Positions 25,755-34,491 of a DNA stretch of 64,000 nucleotides are shown piece after piece. Position numbers and translations under genes: made by a program. A model generated the notes under the pieces. It saw nothing but the letters and a program-made list of their open reading frames with translations, ran no database searches and had not been told where the DNA came from. The stretch spans positions 930,001 through 994,000 of the forward strand of contig NC_014618.1 in assembly GCF_000164865.1 (NCBI RefSeq). The letters run 5' to 3'. Within the stretch, counting starts at the first letter, position 1, and the number at the start of each line of letters is the position of its first letter. The DNA comes from [Enterobacter] lignolyticus SCF1. GTDB lineage: Bacteria; Pseudomonadota; Gammaproteobacteria; Enterobacterales; Enterobacteriaceae.

Positions 25755-26852
25755 ATGAAAGGACGTTGGACAAAATATCTGGTAACAGGCGCCATGCTGA
25801 CAATGCTTGCCGCCTGTTCCTCTAAACCGACCGATCGCGGTCAGCAGTATAAAGACGGAACGTTCAATTCGCCTTTTTCCCTGGTTAACAAACCTGATGC
25901 CGTCGGCGCGCCGATCAACGCCGGCGATTTCGCCCAGCAGGTGAGTGAGATTCGTAACGCGTCGCCACGCCTCTATGGTAGCCAGAGCGACGTCTATAAT
26001 GCTATTCAGCAATGGCTGAGCGCCGGCGGCGATACCAGCGCGCTTAAGCAGTACGGTCTGGACGCCTGGCAGATGCAGGGCGCCGATAACTACGGCAACG
26101 TCCAGTTTACCGGCTACTACACCCCGGTGATTGAAGCGCGCCATACGCGTCAGGGCGAGTTCCAGTACCCGATTTACCGCATGCCGCCGAAGCGCGGCAA
26201 GCTGCCGTCCCGCGCCGGTATCTACGGCGGCGCGCTAAGCGACAGCTACGTCCTGGCCTACAGCAATTCGCTGATGGATAACTTCATCATGGACGTACAG
26301 GGGAGCGGCTATATTGATTTCGGCGACGGTTCGCCGCTGAACTTCTTTAGCTATGCCGGGAAAAACGGCTGGCCTTACCGCAGCATCGGCAAAGTGCTTA
26401 TCGATCGCGGCGAGGTGAAGAAAGAAGATATGTCGATGCAGGCGATTCGCCACTGGGGTGAAACCCACAGCGAGTCCGAGGTGCGCGAACTGCTGGAAGA
26501 GAACCCGTCTTTTGTCTTCTTCAAGCCGCAGTCCTTTGCGCCGGTGAAAGGCGCGAGCGCGGTACCGCTGATCGGCCGGGCTTCCGTGGCCTCCGATCGC
26601 AGCATTATTCCGCCGGGCACCACGCTGCTCGCCGAAGTGCCGCTGCTGGATAACAACGGCAAATTCAACGGTCACTATGAGCTGCGCCTGATGGTGGCGC
26701 TGGATGTCGGCGGCGCTATCAAAGGACAGCACTTTGACATCTACCAGGGTATCGGCCCGGATGCCGGACACCGCGCGGGATGGTACAACCATTATGGTCG
26801 CGTATGGGTGCTGCGCAGCGCTGCGGGCAACGGTAACGTATTTAGCGGTTAA
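25755..26852 (+). CDS. mltA: MltA, membrane-bound lytic murein transglycosylase A
   Basis: MltA cleaves murein glycan strands with formation of 1,6-anhydromuramic acid, from the inner face of the outer membrane. The 365 residues match E. coli. A lipoprotein signal ends in LTMLAAC (cysteine 21), followed by serine, which favours the outer membrane. Motifs of the MltA/3D family include GNVQFTGYYTPVIEARHTRQGEFQYPIY, LNFFSYAGKNGWPY and the terminal 3D domain MVALDVGGAIKGQHFDIYQGIGPDAGHRAGWYNHYGRVW with its catalytic aspartates. It stands alone on its strand, 19 bp before tcdA. Confidence 0.95.
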   Translation: MKGRWTKYLVTGAMLTMLAACSSKPTDRGQQYKDGTFNSPFSLVNKPDAVGAPINAGDFAQQVSEIRNASPRLYGSQSDVYNAIQQWLSAGGDTSALKQYGLDAWQMQGADNYGNVQFTGYYTPVIEARHTRQGEFQYPIYRMPPKRGKLPSRAGIYGGALSDSYVLAYSNSLMDNFIMDVQGSGYIDFGDGSPLNFFSYAGKNGWPYRSIGKVLIDRGEVKKEDMSMQAIRHWGETHSESEVRELLEENPSFVFFKPQSFAPVKGASAVPLIGRASVASDRSIIPPGTTLLAEVPLLDNNGKFNGHYELRLMVALDVGGAIKGQHFDIYQGIGPDAGHRAGWYNHYGRVWVLRSAAGNGNVFSG

Positions 26853-26871
26853 TCCAGTCGTTTGAGGTTTT

Positions 26872-27684
26872 ATGTCAGTGGTTCTTAGCGATGCCTGGCG
26901 CCAGCGTTTTGGCGGCACGGCGCGTTTGTACGGTGAAAAAGCGCTGCAGCTGTTTGCGCAGTCGCACGTGTGCGTCGTCGGTATCGGCGGCGTTGGCTCC
27001 TGGGCGGCGGAAGCGCTGGCGCGCACCGGTATCGGCGCTATCACGTTGATCGATATGGATGACGTTTGCGTGACCAACACCAACCGGCAGATCCATGCTC
27101 TGGGCGGCAACGTCGGGCTGGCGAAGGCGGAGGTGATGGCCGAACGTATCCGCCAGATTAACCCGGAGTGCCGGGTGACGGTGGTCGATGACTTCGTGAC
27201 GCCTGACAACGTCGCGCAGCATCTTAACGCCGGTTTCAGCTACGTCATCGACGCTATCGACAGCGTGCGGCCGAAGGCGGCGCTGATTTCCTGGTGCCGC
27301 CGCTACAAAATTCCGCTGGTGACGACCGGCGGCGCGGGCGGGCAAACCGATCCGACGCAGATCCGGGTCGCCGATCTGGCGAAAACCATCCAGGATCCGC
27401 TGGCGGCGAAGCTGCGCGAGAGGCTGAAAAGCGACTTCGGCGTAGTGAAAAATGGAAAAGGTAAGCTGGGCGTGGACTGTGTTTTCTCAACGGAAGCGCT
27501 GGTGTATCCGCAGGCGGATGGCTCCGTGTGCGCGATGAAAAGCACTGCGGAAGGGCCGAAGCGTATGGACTGCGCCGCCGGTTTCGGCGCGGCGACGATG
27601 GTCACCGCGACCTTCGGTTTTGTGGCGGTATCCCACGCGCTGAAGAAAATGATGGCAAAAGCCGAGCGTCAGGCCTCAGCCTGA
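26872..27684 (+). CDS. tcdA: TcdA (CsdL), tRNA threonylcarbamoyladenosine dehydratase
   Basis: TcdA uses ATP to dehydrate t6A at position 37 of ANN-decoding tRNAs to cyclic t6A. The 270 residues are two more than E. coli. The E1-like/ThiF fold is plain: ATP-binding VVGIGGVGSWAAEALARTGIG, IDMDDVCVTNTNRQIHAL, and the conserved FGVVKNGKGKLGVDCVFSTE. It ends 16 bp inside the 3' end of the convergent csdE. CsdA and CsdE provide sulfur that supports its activity, so the opposing genes form one functional group. Confidence 0.95.
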   Translation: MSVVLSDAWRQRFGGTARLYGEKALQLFAQSHVCVVGIGGVGSWAAEALARTGIGAITLIDMDDVCVTNTNRQIHALGGNVGLAKAEVMAERIRQINPECRVTVVDDFVTPDNVAQHLNAGFSYVIDAIDSVRPKAALISWCRRYKIPLVTTGGAGGQTDPTQIRVADLAKTIQDPLAAKLRERLKSDFGVVKNGKGKLGVDCVFSTEALVYPQADGSVCAMKSTAEGPKRMDCAAGFGAATMVTATFGFVAVSHALKKMMAKAERQASA

Positions 27685-28118
27685 CGCGCTGCCTGAATGA
27701 CGGCGTCGCACAGCGCCGTCAGCCCCTGGCTGCGCGAAGCGCTAAGCTGCGCGCGCAGCCCCAGCTCGTCAAAGAGCGCAAGCGGGTCCGCCGCCAGCAG
27801 CTGCTGGGGACGTTTCCCCTCAACGGCGGTCAGCAGTACCGCCAGCAGCCCGCGGACGATTCGCCCTTCGCTGTCGCCATAGAAATGCAGCCTGCCGTCC
27901 GGCAATAGCGCATGACCCAGCCAGACGCGGTTTTCGCAGCCGGCAATTTCCTGCGCCTGCGCTTTCAGAGAATCCTCAAGAGCGGGCAGCTGTTTGCCCA
28001 ACAGAATCAGCTGGCGATACTTTTCTTCCCACAACGTCAGCGGGCCAAAGAGCTCACGCAGCGTCTCCTGCGTGACGGTTGCGCCGAACGGATGTCCGGC
28101 AAAGGCTGGACTTGTCAT
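27669..28118 (-). CDS. csdE: CsdE, sulfur acceptor of the CSD system
   Basis: CsdE accepts persulfide sulfur from CsdA and stimulates it, like SufE for SufS. 149 residues (147 in E. coli), SufE/CsdE fold. The acceptor cysteine is C61 in IAGCENRVWLGH. It starts one base after the csdA stop, so the two are one operon, and its 3' end overlaps tcdA by 16 bp tail to tail. Confidence 0.94.
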   Translation of the reverse strand: MTSPAFAGHPFGATVTQETLRELFGPLTLWEEKYRQLILLGKQLPALEDSLKAQAQEIAGCENRVWLGHALLPDGRLHFYGDSEGRIVRGLLAVLLTAVEGKRPQQLLAADPLALFDELGLRAQLSASRSQGLTALCDAVIQAARQAEA

Positions 28119-29324
28119 TTAATCCACCAATAGTTCGAGCGCGCGATCGACGGCATCGATCAGCGCATGGACGTCGTCCTGAGTATTATAAGGGGCGAAT
28201 GAGGCGCGCAGCGTGCCGCTGACGCCGAGCGCCGCCAGCAGCGGCTGGGCGCAGTGCTGGCCCGCCCGTAACGCGATGCCGTATTCGGCGAGCAGCGTGA
28301 CCATATCGCTGTGGTGGACGCCGGTAAAATCGAACGCCAGCAGGCTGGAGTCCTGACAGCGAAATGAGCGAAAGCCCGGACGCTTCGCCAACTCCTCTTC
28401 GGCCAGGGTGGCCAGCCCCCGGCTCCAGGTCTCCGCCTGAACGATATCCGTTTCGGATAGCCACTCCAGCGCGGCGCTAAGGCCAATCACCCCCGCCACG
28501 TTTGGCGTACCCGCCTCAAGGCGATAGGGTACCGGCTGCGTTTTAAAACCGTCAAACGTCACTTCGGTTATCATTTTACCGCCGCCGAGCCACGGCGACA
28601 TGGCGTCAAGCAGTTCGGCTTTCCCGTACAGCGCGCCGATGCCGGTCGGGCCATACAGCTTGTGGCCGGAAAACGCATAAAAGTCGATATCCAGCGCCTG
28701 CACGTCGGCGGGAAAATGCACAACGCCCTGTGCGCCGTCGACCATCACCACCATACCGGCCGCATGGGCGAGGGCTATCGCGCGAGGGAGATTCGGACAG
28801 CCGCCGGTGACGTTCGACATCTGGCCGAGGGCGAGAATACGGCTGCGGGAGGTAATCAGCCCGGAAAGCTGCTCAACGTCCGGCAGGCGGTCAGGGCCCA
28901 GCGGAAGCGCAACGATGCGGGCGCCGGTTTGTTCGGCGACCATCAGCCAGGGGACCAGGTTGGCGTGGTGTTCGGCCTGGCTGACGATGATTTCATCGCC
29001 GGGCTGCAGGCGCGGGCGCGCATAGCACTGGGCGACCATGTTAATGGCCTCCGTTGTACCGCGGGTCCAGACGATATTTTTGCCGTCAGGGGCGTTGAGC
29101 AGGGCCGCAACCCGATCGCGGGCGGCCTCGTAGCGCGCGGTGAGCTTTTGCGCGGCGGCGTACTGGCTGCGGTGAACGTTACCGGCGCTCAGGCTGTAAA
29201 ACTGCTGGCTGGCGTCAATCACCGCCTGGGGCTTCAGGGCGGTGGCGGCGCTATCAAGGTAAATACCGGCATCGGCCAGCGCCGGAAACTGGGCGCGAAA
29301 CTGCGCCGGATTGAAAGCGTTCAT
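28119..29324 (-). CDS. csdA: CsdA, cysteine desulfurase
   Basis: CsdA is a PLP enzyme that takes sulfur from cysteine (or selenium or sulfinate from analogues) for CsdE and TcdA. 401 residues as in E. coli. The PLP lysine is in FYAFSGHKLYGPTG, the AEHHANLVPW motif is present, and the active-site cysteine is in RAGQHCAQPL (C358 by comparison). An upstream open extension to 29360 exists; the ATG at 29324 has a CGAGGAT ribosome site and gives MNAFNPAQFRAQFP as in the family. Confidence 0.95.
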   Translation of the reverse strand: MNAFNPAQFRAQFPALADAGIYLDSAATALKPQAVIDASQQFYSLSAGNVHRSQYAAAQKLTARYEAARDRVAALLNAPDGKNIVWTRGTTEAINMVAQCYARPRLQPGDEIIVSQAEHHANLVPWLMVAEQTGARIVALPLGPDRLPDVEQLSGLITSRSRILALGQMSNVTGGCPNLPRAIALAHAAGMVVMVDGAQGVVHFPADVQALDIDFYAFSGHKLYGPTGIGALYGKAELLDAMSPWLGGGKMITEVTFDGFKTQPVPYRLEAGTPNVAGVIGLSAALEWLSETDIVQAETWSRGLATLAEEELAKRPGFRSFRCQDSSLLAFDFTGVHHSDMVTLLAEYGIALRAGQHCAQPLLAALGVSGTLRASFAPYNTQDDVHALIDAVDRALELLVD

Positions 29325-29405
29325 GATTATCCTCGTTGCAATATCAGGATCGTCGCGCAAATTTCCGGGCAGGGCAAGAGGATGCTAACAGCTAAAACGC
29401 AGAGT

Positions 29406-29611
29406 AAAAAAAAGCACCGCAATCTGCGGTGCTACATTAATCACTATGGACAGACAGGGTAAATGTACAGGAAGTGAAAAGGGGTAGTCTTGCTACCGAG
29501 GTCTGAAAGGCAGACCAATTGCAAACACAACAACACAACATCACAACCGTAAGCCAAAAGCTCATCAGAACACGCATTCCGAAAAAAGCTTCTCGTTCCG
29601 GCTCAGGAAGT
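29406..29611 (-). ncRNA. gcvB: GcvB small regulatory RNA
   Basis: About 206 nt on the minus strand, divergent from gcvA as in E. coli and Salmonella. The 5' end ACTTCCTGAGCCGGAACGA, the GU-rich R1 seed (GTTGTGATGTTGTGTTGTTG, complement of about 29519-29548), CTTCCTGTACATTTACCCTG, and the terminator AGCACCGCA-GATT-GCGGTGCT plus T8 all match known GcvB. GcvB is an Hfq-dependent sRNA that represses many amino-acid and peptide transporter mRNAs, often through R1. SdaC and other uptake genes belong to that kind of network. A 69-codon frame over it (29437-29646) is not a gene. Confidence 0.96.
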
Positions 29612-29617
29612 GCCGCC

Positions 29618-29646
29618 ACTATAGGTATTTGCTGGTAGAACCTCAA
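29618..29646 (-). promoter_or_regulatory. gcvB promoter
   Basis: On the minus strand TTGAGG (29646-29641), 17 bp, then TATAGT (29623-29618), 7 bp from the expected gcvB start at 29611. The rest of the gap up to gcvA (29741) should hold GcvA binding sites that control both divergent genes. Confidence 0.8.
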
Positions 29647-29740
29647 CGGACAAATTATAATGTCTCAGATAAAAAAAACTAATAGGTTACACGGTGTTGC
29701 CTATATGTTAAATGGCGTTAACATCTGAGTCAGAATCACC

Positions 29741-30658
29741 ATGTCAAAGCGTTTACCACCTCTGAATGCATTACGTGTATTTGATGCAGCCGCCCGTCAT
29801 TTGAGCTTCACCCGCGCAGCGGAAGAGCTTTTTGTGACCCAGGCCGCAGTCAGTCACCAAATCAAGTCTCTTGAGGATTTTCTGGGTCTCAAGCTGTTTC
29901 GTCGGCGCAATCGTTCTCTGCTGCTGACGGAGGAAGGACAGAGCTATTTTCAGGATATTAAAGAGATCTTTTCGCAATTAACGGAAGCAACGCGTAAACT
30001 TCAGGCGCGCAGCGCTAAAGGGGCGCTGACGGTCAGTTTATTGCCAAGTTTTGCCATTCACTGGCTGGTGCCGCGGCTGACAAGCTTTAACTCAGCTTAT
30101 CCGGGAATCGACGTCCGGATCCAGGCCGTAGACCGTCAGGAAGATAAGCTGGCGGACGACGTTGACGTGGCTATTTTCTACGGTCGCGGCAACTGGCCCG
30201 GCCTGCGGGTGGAAAAACTCTACGCCGAGTATTTATTGCCCGTTTGCTCACCGCTGCTGTTAACGGGCGAGAAGGCATTGAAAACGCCGATGGATTTGGC
30301 GCAACATACGCTATTGCATGATGCTTCCCGCCGGGACTGGCAAACGTATACGCGCCAGTTGGGTCTGACTCATATTAATGTTCAACAGGGACCGATTTTC
30401 AGCCACAGCGCGATGGTGCTGCAGGCGGCAATCCACGGACAAGGTATCGCACTGGCCAACAACGTGATGGCGCAGTCCGAAATTGAGGCAGGCCGTTTGG
30501 TCTGCCCGTTTAATGATGTTCTGGTCAGCAAAAATGCGTTTTACCTCGTTTGCCATGACAGTCAGGCAGAACTGGGTAAAATAGCCGCTTTTCGGCAGTG
30601 GATCCTGTCGAAGGCGGCCAGCGAACAAGAAAAATTCCGCTTTCGTTATGAACAATAA
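29741..30658 (+). CDS. gcvA: GcvA, LysR-type regulator of glycine cleavage
   Basis: GcvA activates gcvTHP and gcvB when glycine is plentiful and represses gcvTHP, with GcvR, when it is scarce. The 305 residues match E. coli. The winged HTH is at the N-terminus (LNALRVFDAAARHLSFTRAAEELFVTQAAVSHQIKSLEDFLGLKLFRRR), followed by the LysR effector domain (about 90-300). The gene is divergent from gcvB with a shared control region of about 130 bp. ygdD follows after 19 bp and is probably co-transcribed. Confidence 0.96.
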   Translation: MSKRLPPLNALRVFDAAARHLSFTRAAEELFVTQAAVSHQIKSLEDFLGLKLFRRRNRSLLLTEEGQSYFQDIKEIFSQLTEATRKLQARSAKGALTVSLLPSFAIHWLVPRLTSFNSAYPGIDVRIQAVDRQEDKLADDVDVAIFYGRGNWPGLRVEKLYAEYLLPVCSPLLLTGEKALKTPMDLAQHTLLHDASRRDWQTYTRQLGLTHINVQQGPIFSHSAMVLQAAIHGQGIALANNVMAQSEIEAGRLVCPFNDVLVSKNAFYLVCHDSQAELGKIAAFRQWILSKAASEQEKFRFRYEQ

Positions 30659-30677
30659 GTGATTTTAGGACACTGAC

Positions 30678-31073
30678 ATGACCAGTCGTTTTATGCTGAT
30701 TTTTGCCGCGATCAGCGGTTTTATCTTTGTCGCGCTGGGTGCTTTCGGCGCGCATGTTTTAAGTAAGTCTTTGGGCGTTGTGGAAATGGGCTGGATCCAG
30801 ACCGGTCTCGAATACCAGGCGTTTCACACGCTGGCGATATTCGGCCTGGCGGTCGCGATGCAGCGTCGTATCAGCATCTGGTTCTACTGGAGCAGCGTGT
30901 TTCTTGCCCTGGGGACGGTGCTTTTCAGCGGCAGCCTGTACTGTCTGGCGCTGTCTCATTTACGCCTGTGGGCGTTCGTTACCCCCGTCGGCGGCGTAAG
31001 CTTCCTGGCGGGGTGGGTATTGATGTTGATTGGTGCAATTCGTTTAAAGCGTAAAGGTGTCGCGCATGAATAA
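30678..31073 (+). CDS. ygdD: YgdD, DUF423 inner-membrane protein
   Basis: 131 residues, four hydrophobic segments, beginning MTSRFMLIFAAISGFIFVALGAFGAHVL and containing EYQAFHTLAI and GSLYCLALSHLRLWAFVTPVGGVSF, the DUF423 pattern. It matches E. coli YgdD almost residue for residue. The function is not known. It lies between gcvA and rlmM and overlaps rlmM by 8 bp. Confidence 0.92.
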   Translation: MTSRFMLIFAAISGFIFVALGAFGAHVLSKSLGVVEMGWIQTGLEYQAFHTLAIFGLAVAMQRRISIWFYWSSVFLALGTVLFSGSLYCLALSHLRLWAFVTPVGGVSFLAGWVLMLIGAIRLKRKGVAHE

Positions 31074-32166
31074 GGTTGTCCTCTACAGCCGTCCAGGCTT
31101 TGAGAAAGAGTGCGCCGCAGAGATTTCTGACAAGGCCTCGCGCCTCGGCGTGTACGGCTTTGCCCGCGTAAAAGATAACTCGGGCTATGTCATTTTTGAG
31201 TGTTACCAGCCCGGCGAGGCGGAGAAGCTGATTCGCGAACTGCCGTTCAGTTCGCTGATTTTCGCCCGCCAGATGTTCGTTGCCGGCGAGCTGCTGCAGG
31301 ACCTGCCGCCGGAAGACCGCATCACGCCGATTGTTGGCATGCTGCAGGGCGTGGTGGAGAAGGGGGGCGACCTGCGCGTTGAGGTGGCCGACACCAACGA
31401 AAGCAAAGAGCTGATGAAGTTCTGCCGTAAGTTCACCGTACCGCTGCGCGCCGCGCTGCGCGAGGCGAAAGTGCTGGCGGCGTATGAGACGCCGAAGCGC
31501 CCGGTCGTGCATGTGTTCTTTATCGCGCCAGGCTGCTGCTACACGGGCTATTCGCTGTCGCATAACAACTCGCCGTTCTATATGGGCATCCCGCGGCTTA
31601 AGTTCCCGGCGGATGCGCCAAGCCGCTCCACCCTGAAGCTCGAAGAGGCGTTCCACGTCTTTATTCCGGCCGATGAGTGGGATGAACGCCTGGCCAACGG
31701 CATGTATGCCGTTGACCTTGGCGCCTGCCCTGGCGGCTGGACCTATCAGCTGGTCAAACGCAATATGTGGGTCGCTTCAGTGGATAACGGCCCGATGGCG
31801 CAAAGCCTGATGGATACCGGACAGGTAACCTGGCTGCGCGAAGACGGCTTCCGCTACCGGCCAAACCGCAACAACATCTCGTGGATGGTGTGCGATATGG
31901 TGGAGAAACCGGCAAAAGTGGCGGCGCTGATGGCGCAGTGGCTGGTTAACGGCTGGTGCCGTGAGACCATCTTTAACCTCAAGCTGCCGATGAAAAAGCG
32001 GTATGAAGAGGTGTCGCAAAACCTGGCGTATATTCAGACGCAGCTTGATGAGCATGGCATTAACGCGCAGATTCAGGCACGCCAGCTGTATCACGATCGC
32101 GAAGAGGTGACGGTTCACGTCCGCCGTCTGTGGGCCGCCGTTGGCGGCCGTCGGGACGAGCGTTAA
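31066..32166 (+). CDS. rlmM: RlmM, 23S rRNA 2'-O-ribose methyltransferase (C2498)
   Basis: RlmM methylates the 2'-OH of C2498 in 23S rRNA using S-adenosylmethionine. 366 residues from ATG 31066, as in E. coli; a GTG three codons upstream (31057) is open but not needed. It has an N-terminal THUMP-like region, then a Rossmann methyltransferase with AVDLGACPGGWTYQLVKRNMWVASVDNG (SAM site) and the FNLKLPMKKR catalytic region. The start lies inside ygdD (8-bp overlap), so translation is coupled; the end overlaps convergent xni by 4 bp. Confidence 0.95.
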   Translation: MNKVVLYSRPGFEKECAAEISDKASRLGVYGFARVKDNSGYVIFECYQPGEAEKLIRELPFSSLIFARQMFVAGELLQDLPPEDRITPIVGMLQGVVEKGGDLRVEVADTNESKELMKFCRKFTVPLRAALREAKVLAAYETPKRPVVHVFFIAPGCCYTGYSLSHNNSPFYMGIPRLKFPADAPSRSTLKLEEAFHVFIPADEWDERLANGMYAVDLGACPGGWTYQLVKRNMWVASVDNGPMAQSLMDTGQVTWLREDGFRYRPNRNNISWMVCDMVEKPAKVAALMAQWLVNGWCRETIFNLKLPMKKRYEEVSQNLAYIQTQLDEHGINAQIQARQLYHDREEVTVHVRRLWAAVGGRRDER

Positions 32167-32957
32167 TCACTTCCCCTCAGGCCATCTGGCTGAGGGGCCC
32201 CGCGTTTTACCAGACGCAGCTGTTGCAGGTTACCGTCCAGCTGCAGGTCCGTTTGCAGCCGCGCGACGTCGCGGCAGATAAACGCCATCTCTTGATGGGC
32301 CTCCAGCTTCTTGCGCCACTTCTCCGGCACGTCGTCCAGCCGGGCGTAAATACCTTCCAGGCTCTGAAATTCGTTCAGCAGCTGCGCCGCGCTTTTGGGC
32401 CCGATGCCCGCGACCCCAGGCACTCTGGAGCTGCCGATCCCCGCCAGCCCCCAGTAGTCCGGCAGCTGCTGCGGCGCGACGCCGAACTCGCTGGCGATAA
32501 ACGGGGCGTCCAGCCAGCGCTTCTGGAAATAATCGCGGATGCGGATCGTCGGCGAAAGCAGCTGGCAGTAGCCTTTGTCGGTTGAGACAATGGTGGCCTG
32601 GTGCCCGGCGTTGGCCACTTTTATCGCCAGCGTGGCCGCCAGATCGTCCGCTTCATTGCCCTGTGCGCCCCAGCAGGGAACGCCGTACTGTTCGAAGGCG
32701 GCGCGAATGGCGGGCATTTCGCTGTGCAGGTCGTCGGGCATTGGCGCGCGCCCGGCTTTGTAATCGGGCAGCCGCTGGTGCCGCCAGCCGCTATTGCGCG
32801 CCTCGTCGTCAAAGACCGCGACGGCGTGCGTCGGCTGGCTATGGCGGATAAGCTGCTCCAGCGCGTGCAGGCAGGTGTCCTTACAGGGCGTCCCCTGAAC
32901 CGCATGAATTCGGCGAATCAGGTTTAGCGCGTCGACAATCAACAGATGAACAGCCAC
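32163..32957 (-). CDS. xni: Xni (YgdG/ExoIX), flap endonuclease-like protein
   Basis: Xni is a FEN-family protein related to the 5' nuclease domain of DNA polymerase I; E. coli ExoIX acts on flap structures. From GTG 32957 (GGGAG upstream) it has 264 residues with VHLLIVDALNLIRRIHAVQG, AVFDDE, ADDLAAT, STDKGYCQLL and GVAGIGPKSAAQLL (helix-hairpin-helix). E. coli Xni has 251. The extra 13 residues at the C-terminus are encoded by a palindrome that looks like a transcription terminator. A longer in-frame start at 32996 is possible but has no support. Confidence 0.92.
   Translation of the reverse strand: MAVHLLIVDALNLIRRIHAVQGTPCKDTCLHALEQLIRHSQPTHAVAVFDDEARNSGWRHQRLPDYKAGRAPMPDDLHSEMPAIRAAFEQYGVPCWGAQGNEADDLAATLAIKVANAGHQATIVSTDKGYCQLLSPTIRIRDYFQKRWLDAPFIASEFGVAPQQLPDYWGLAGIGSSRVPGVAGIGPKSAAQLLNEFQSLEGIYARLDDVPEKWRKKLEAHQEMAFICRDVARLQTDLQLDGNLQQLRLVKRGAPQPDGLRGSD
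32173..32197. terminator. Hairpin at the rlmM/xni junction, inside the xni 3' end
   Basis: CCCCTCAG (32173-32180) pairs with CTGAGGGG (32190-32197) just after the rlmM stop. It is the likely 3' end structure of the rlmM transcript, yet it codes for the last residues of xni. No long T-run follows on the plus strand. Confidence 0.45.
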
Positions 32958-33035
32958 AGATAATCTCCCTTCCGGCTTACAGGCAAAGGGTAACATTGTC
33001 GGCGCTCTGAAACGAATAATGGTGGGATAAATGGG

Positions 33036-33063
33036 AAGAAGCCTCGCAAAACGAGGCTTCTTT
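33036..33063 (-). terminator. Terminator of sdaCB
   Basis: GAAGCCTCG (33038-33046), loop CAAAA, CGAGGCTTC (33052-33060), 10 bp past the sdaB stop. The T-rich tail on the minus strand is weak (TTCCCATTT). Confidence 0.65.
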
Positions 33064-33069
33064 AGAGGC

Positions 33070-34437
33070 TTAATCGCAGGTGACTATCTTCATCGCCAGA
33101 CCGCCGCGGGAGGTTTCGCGGTATTTGGCGTTCATGTCTTTACCGGTTTCGTACATGGTCTCGATCACTTTATCGAGGCACACGCGCGGCTCGCTGGTAC
33201 GGCGCAGCGCCATGCGCGCGGCGTTGACCGCTTTCACTGAGGCTATCGCGTTACGCTCGATGCACGGCACCTGAACCTGACCGGCGACCGGGTCGCAGGT
33301 TAAGCCAAGGTTATGCTCCATACCGATTTCCGCTGCGATGCAGACCTGCGTCGGGCTGCCGCCGAGCAGCTCGGCAAGACCCGCGGCCGCCATTGAGCAG
33401 GCAACGCCCACTTCGCCCTGGCAGCCCACTTCGGCGCCGGAAATGGACGCGTTCATCTTGTACAGAGAGCCGATGGCGCTGGCAACCAGCATATAGCGCG
33501 CCAGCGAGTTGGCGTTCACTTCACGGATAAACTTATCGTAATACGCCAGCACCGCCGGGACGATACCGCAGGCGCCGTTGGTCGGCGCGGTAACCACGCG
33601 GCCGCCTGCGGCGTTTTCTTCGTTCACGGCAAGGGCGAACATGTTGATCCAGTCCACTACCGCCATCGGGTCGGTCGTGGTTTTATCGCTGCTTACCAGC
33701 ATACGGCGCAGCGCGGCGGCGCGACGCGGTACGCGCAGTTTGCCCGGCAGAACGCCTTCGGTGGTGATGCCGCGTTCGATACCGCTGCGCATCACTTCCC
33801 AGACGTTGGCGAAGTGCTGCTCAAGCTCTTCTTTGCTGTGCAGCGCCAGCTCGTTTTTCATCATCAGGCCAGACAGCGACAGGCCGGTTTCTTGGCAGTG
33901 ACGCTGCAGGTCCGCCGCGTTTTTGTACGGATAAGGCACCGCCAGCGGGGCGCTGTTGGTCTTACCGAAGTGTTCTTCGTCGACGATAAAGCCGCCGCCG
34001 ATAGAGTAATAGGTTTGGCTGTAAACGGCCTTGTCGCCGCTGAGCGCGGTAATGCGCATGCCGTTTTCGTGCAGGGAGAGGTTGTCGGCATGAAAGTTCA
34101 TGCACTGGTCAACCGGGAACTCAACTTCGTGCTGACCGTCAGCCAGCAGCAGGCGGCCATGGGTGTTGACGTCCTGGATAAAGCCAGGGATAGCGTCGAT
34201 ATCAACGGTGTCCGGCAGGTTGCCCGCCAGGCCCATGATAATGGCGATATCAGTGTGGTGCCCTTTACCCGTAAGAGAGAGCGAGCCGTAAACGTCGACG
34301 ACGACGCGGGTCACGTCATGCAGGATCCCGCGTGCAATCAGGTCGTCCGTGAATTGCTTGCCCGCTTTCATTGGTCCAACGGTGTGGGAGCTGGAAGGAC
34401 CAATGCCGATTTTGAAAATATCGAATACGCTGATCAT
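33070..34437 (-). CDS. sdaB: SdaB, L-serine dehydratase 2
   Basis: SdaB deaminates L-serine to pyruvate and ammonia with a [4Fe-4S] cluster. The 455 residues match E. coli. N-terminal beta domain starts MISVFDIFKIGIGPSSSHTVGPMKAG; the catalytic alpha domain has APTNGACGIVPAVLAYY, GAEVGCQGEVGVACSMAAAGLAELLGG and GLTCDPVAGQVQVPCIERN, whose cysteines bind the cluster. It follows sdaC, but a strong hairpin with a T-run lies in the 54-bp gap, so expression is probably lower than that of sdaC. Confidence 0.97.
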   Translation of the reverse strand: MISVFDIFKIGIGPSSSHTVGPMKAGKQFTDDLIARGILHDVTRVVVDVYGSLSLTGKGHHTDIAIIMGLAGNLPDTVDIDAIPGFIQDVNTHGRLLLADGQHEVEFPVDQCMNFHADNLSLHENGMRITALSGDKAVYSQTYYSIGGGFIVDEEHFGKTNSAPLAVPYPYKNAADLQRHCQETGLSLSGLMMKNELALHSKEELEQHFANVWEVMRSGIERGITTEGVLPGKLRVPRRAAALRRMLVSSDKTTTDPMAVVDWINMFALAVNEENAAGGRVVTAPTNGACGIVPAVLAYYDKFIREVNANSLARYMLVASAIGSLYKMNASISGAEVGCQGEVGVACSMAAAGLAELLGGSPTQVCIAAEIGMEHNLGLTCDPVAGQVQVPCIERNAIASVKAVNAARMALRRTSEPRVCLDKVIETMYETGKDMNAKYRETSRGGLAMKIVTCD

Positions 34438-34455
34438 GATGCATCCATTGCTGTA

Positions 34456-34482
34456 AAGAAAAACGCCGCCCGAAGGCGGCGC
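34456..34482 (-). terminator. Intercistronic terminator between sdaC and sdaB
   Basis: On the minus strand CGCCGCC-TTCG-GGCGGCG is followed by TTTTTCTTT. A 7-bp GC stem closed by the very stable TTCG loop plus a T-run is a complete intrinsic terminator placed between two cooperating genes. It is likely an attenuator that lets only part of the transcription into sdaB. Confidence 0.8.
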
Positions 34483-34491
34483 GGGAGATTA

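Noticed and set aside
29437..29646. A 69-codon minus-strand ORF between csdA and gcvA
   Set aside because: It overlaps the gcvB RNA and its promoter, which account for the sequence conservation.
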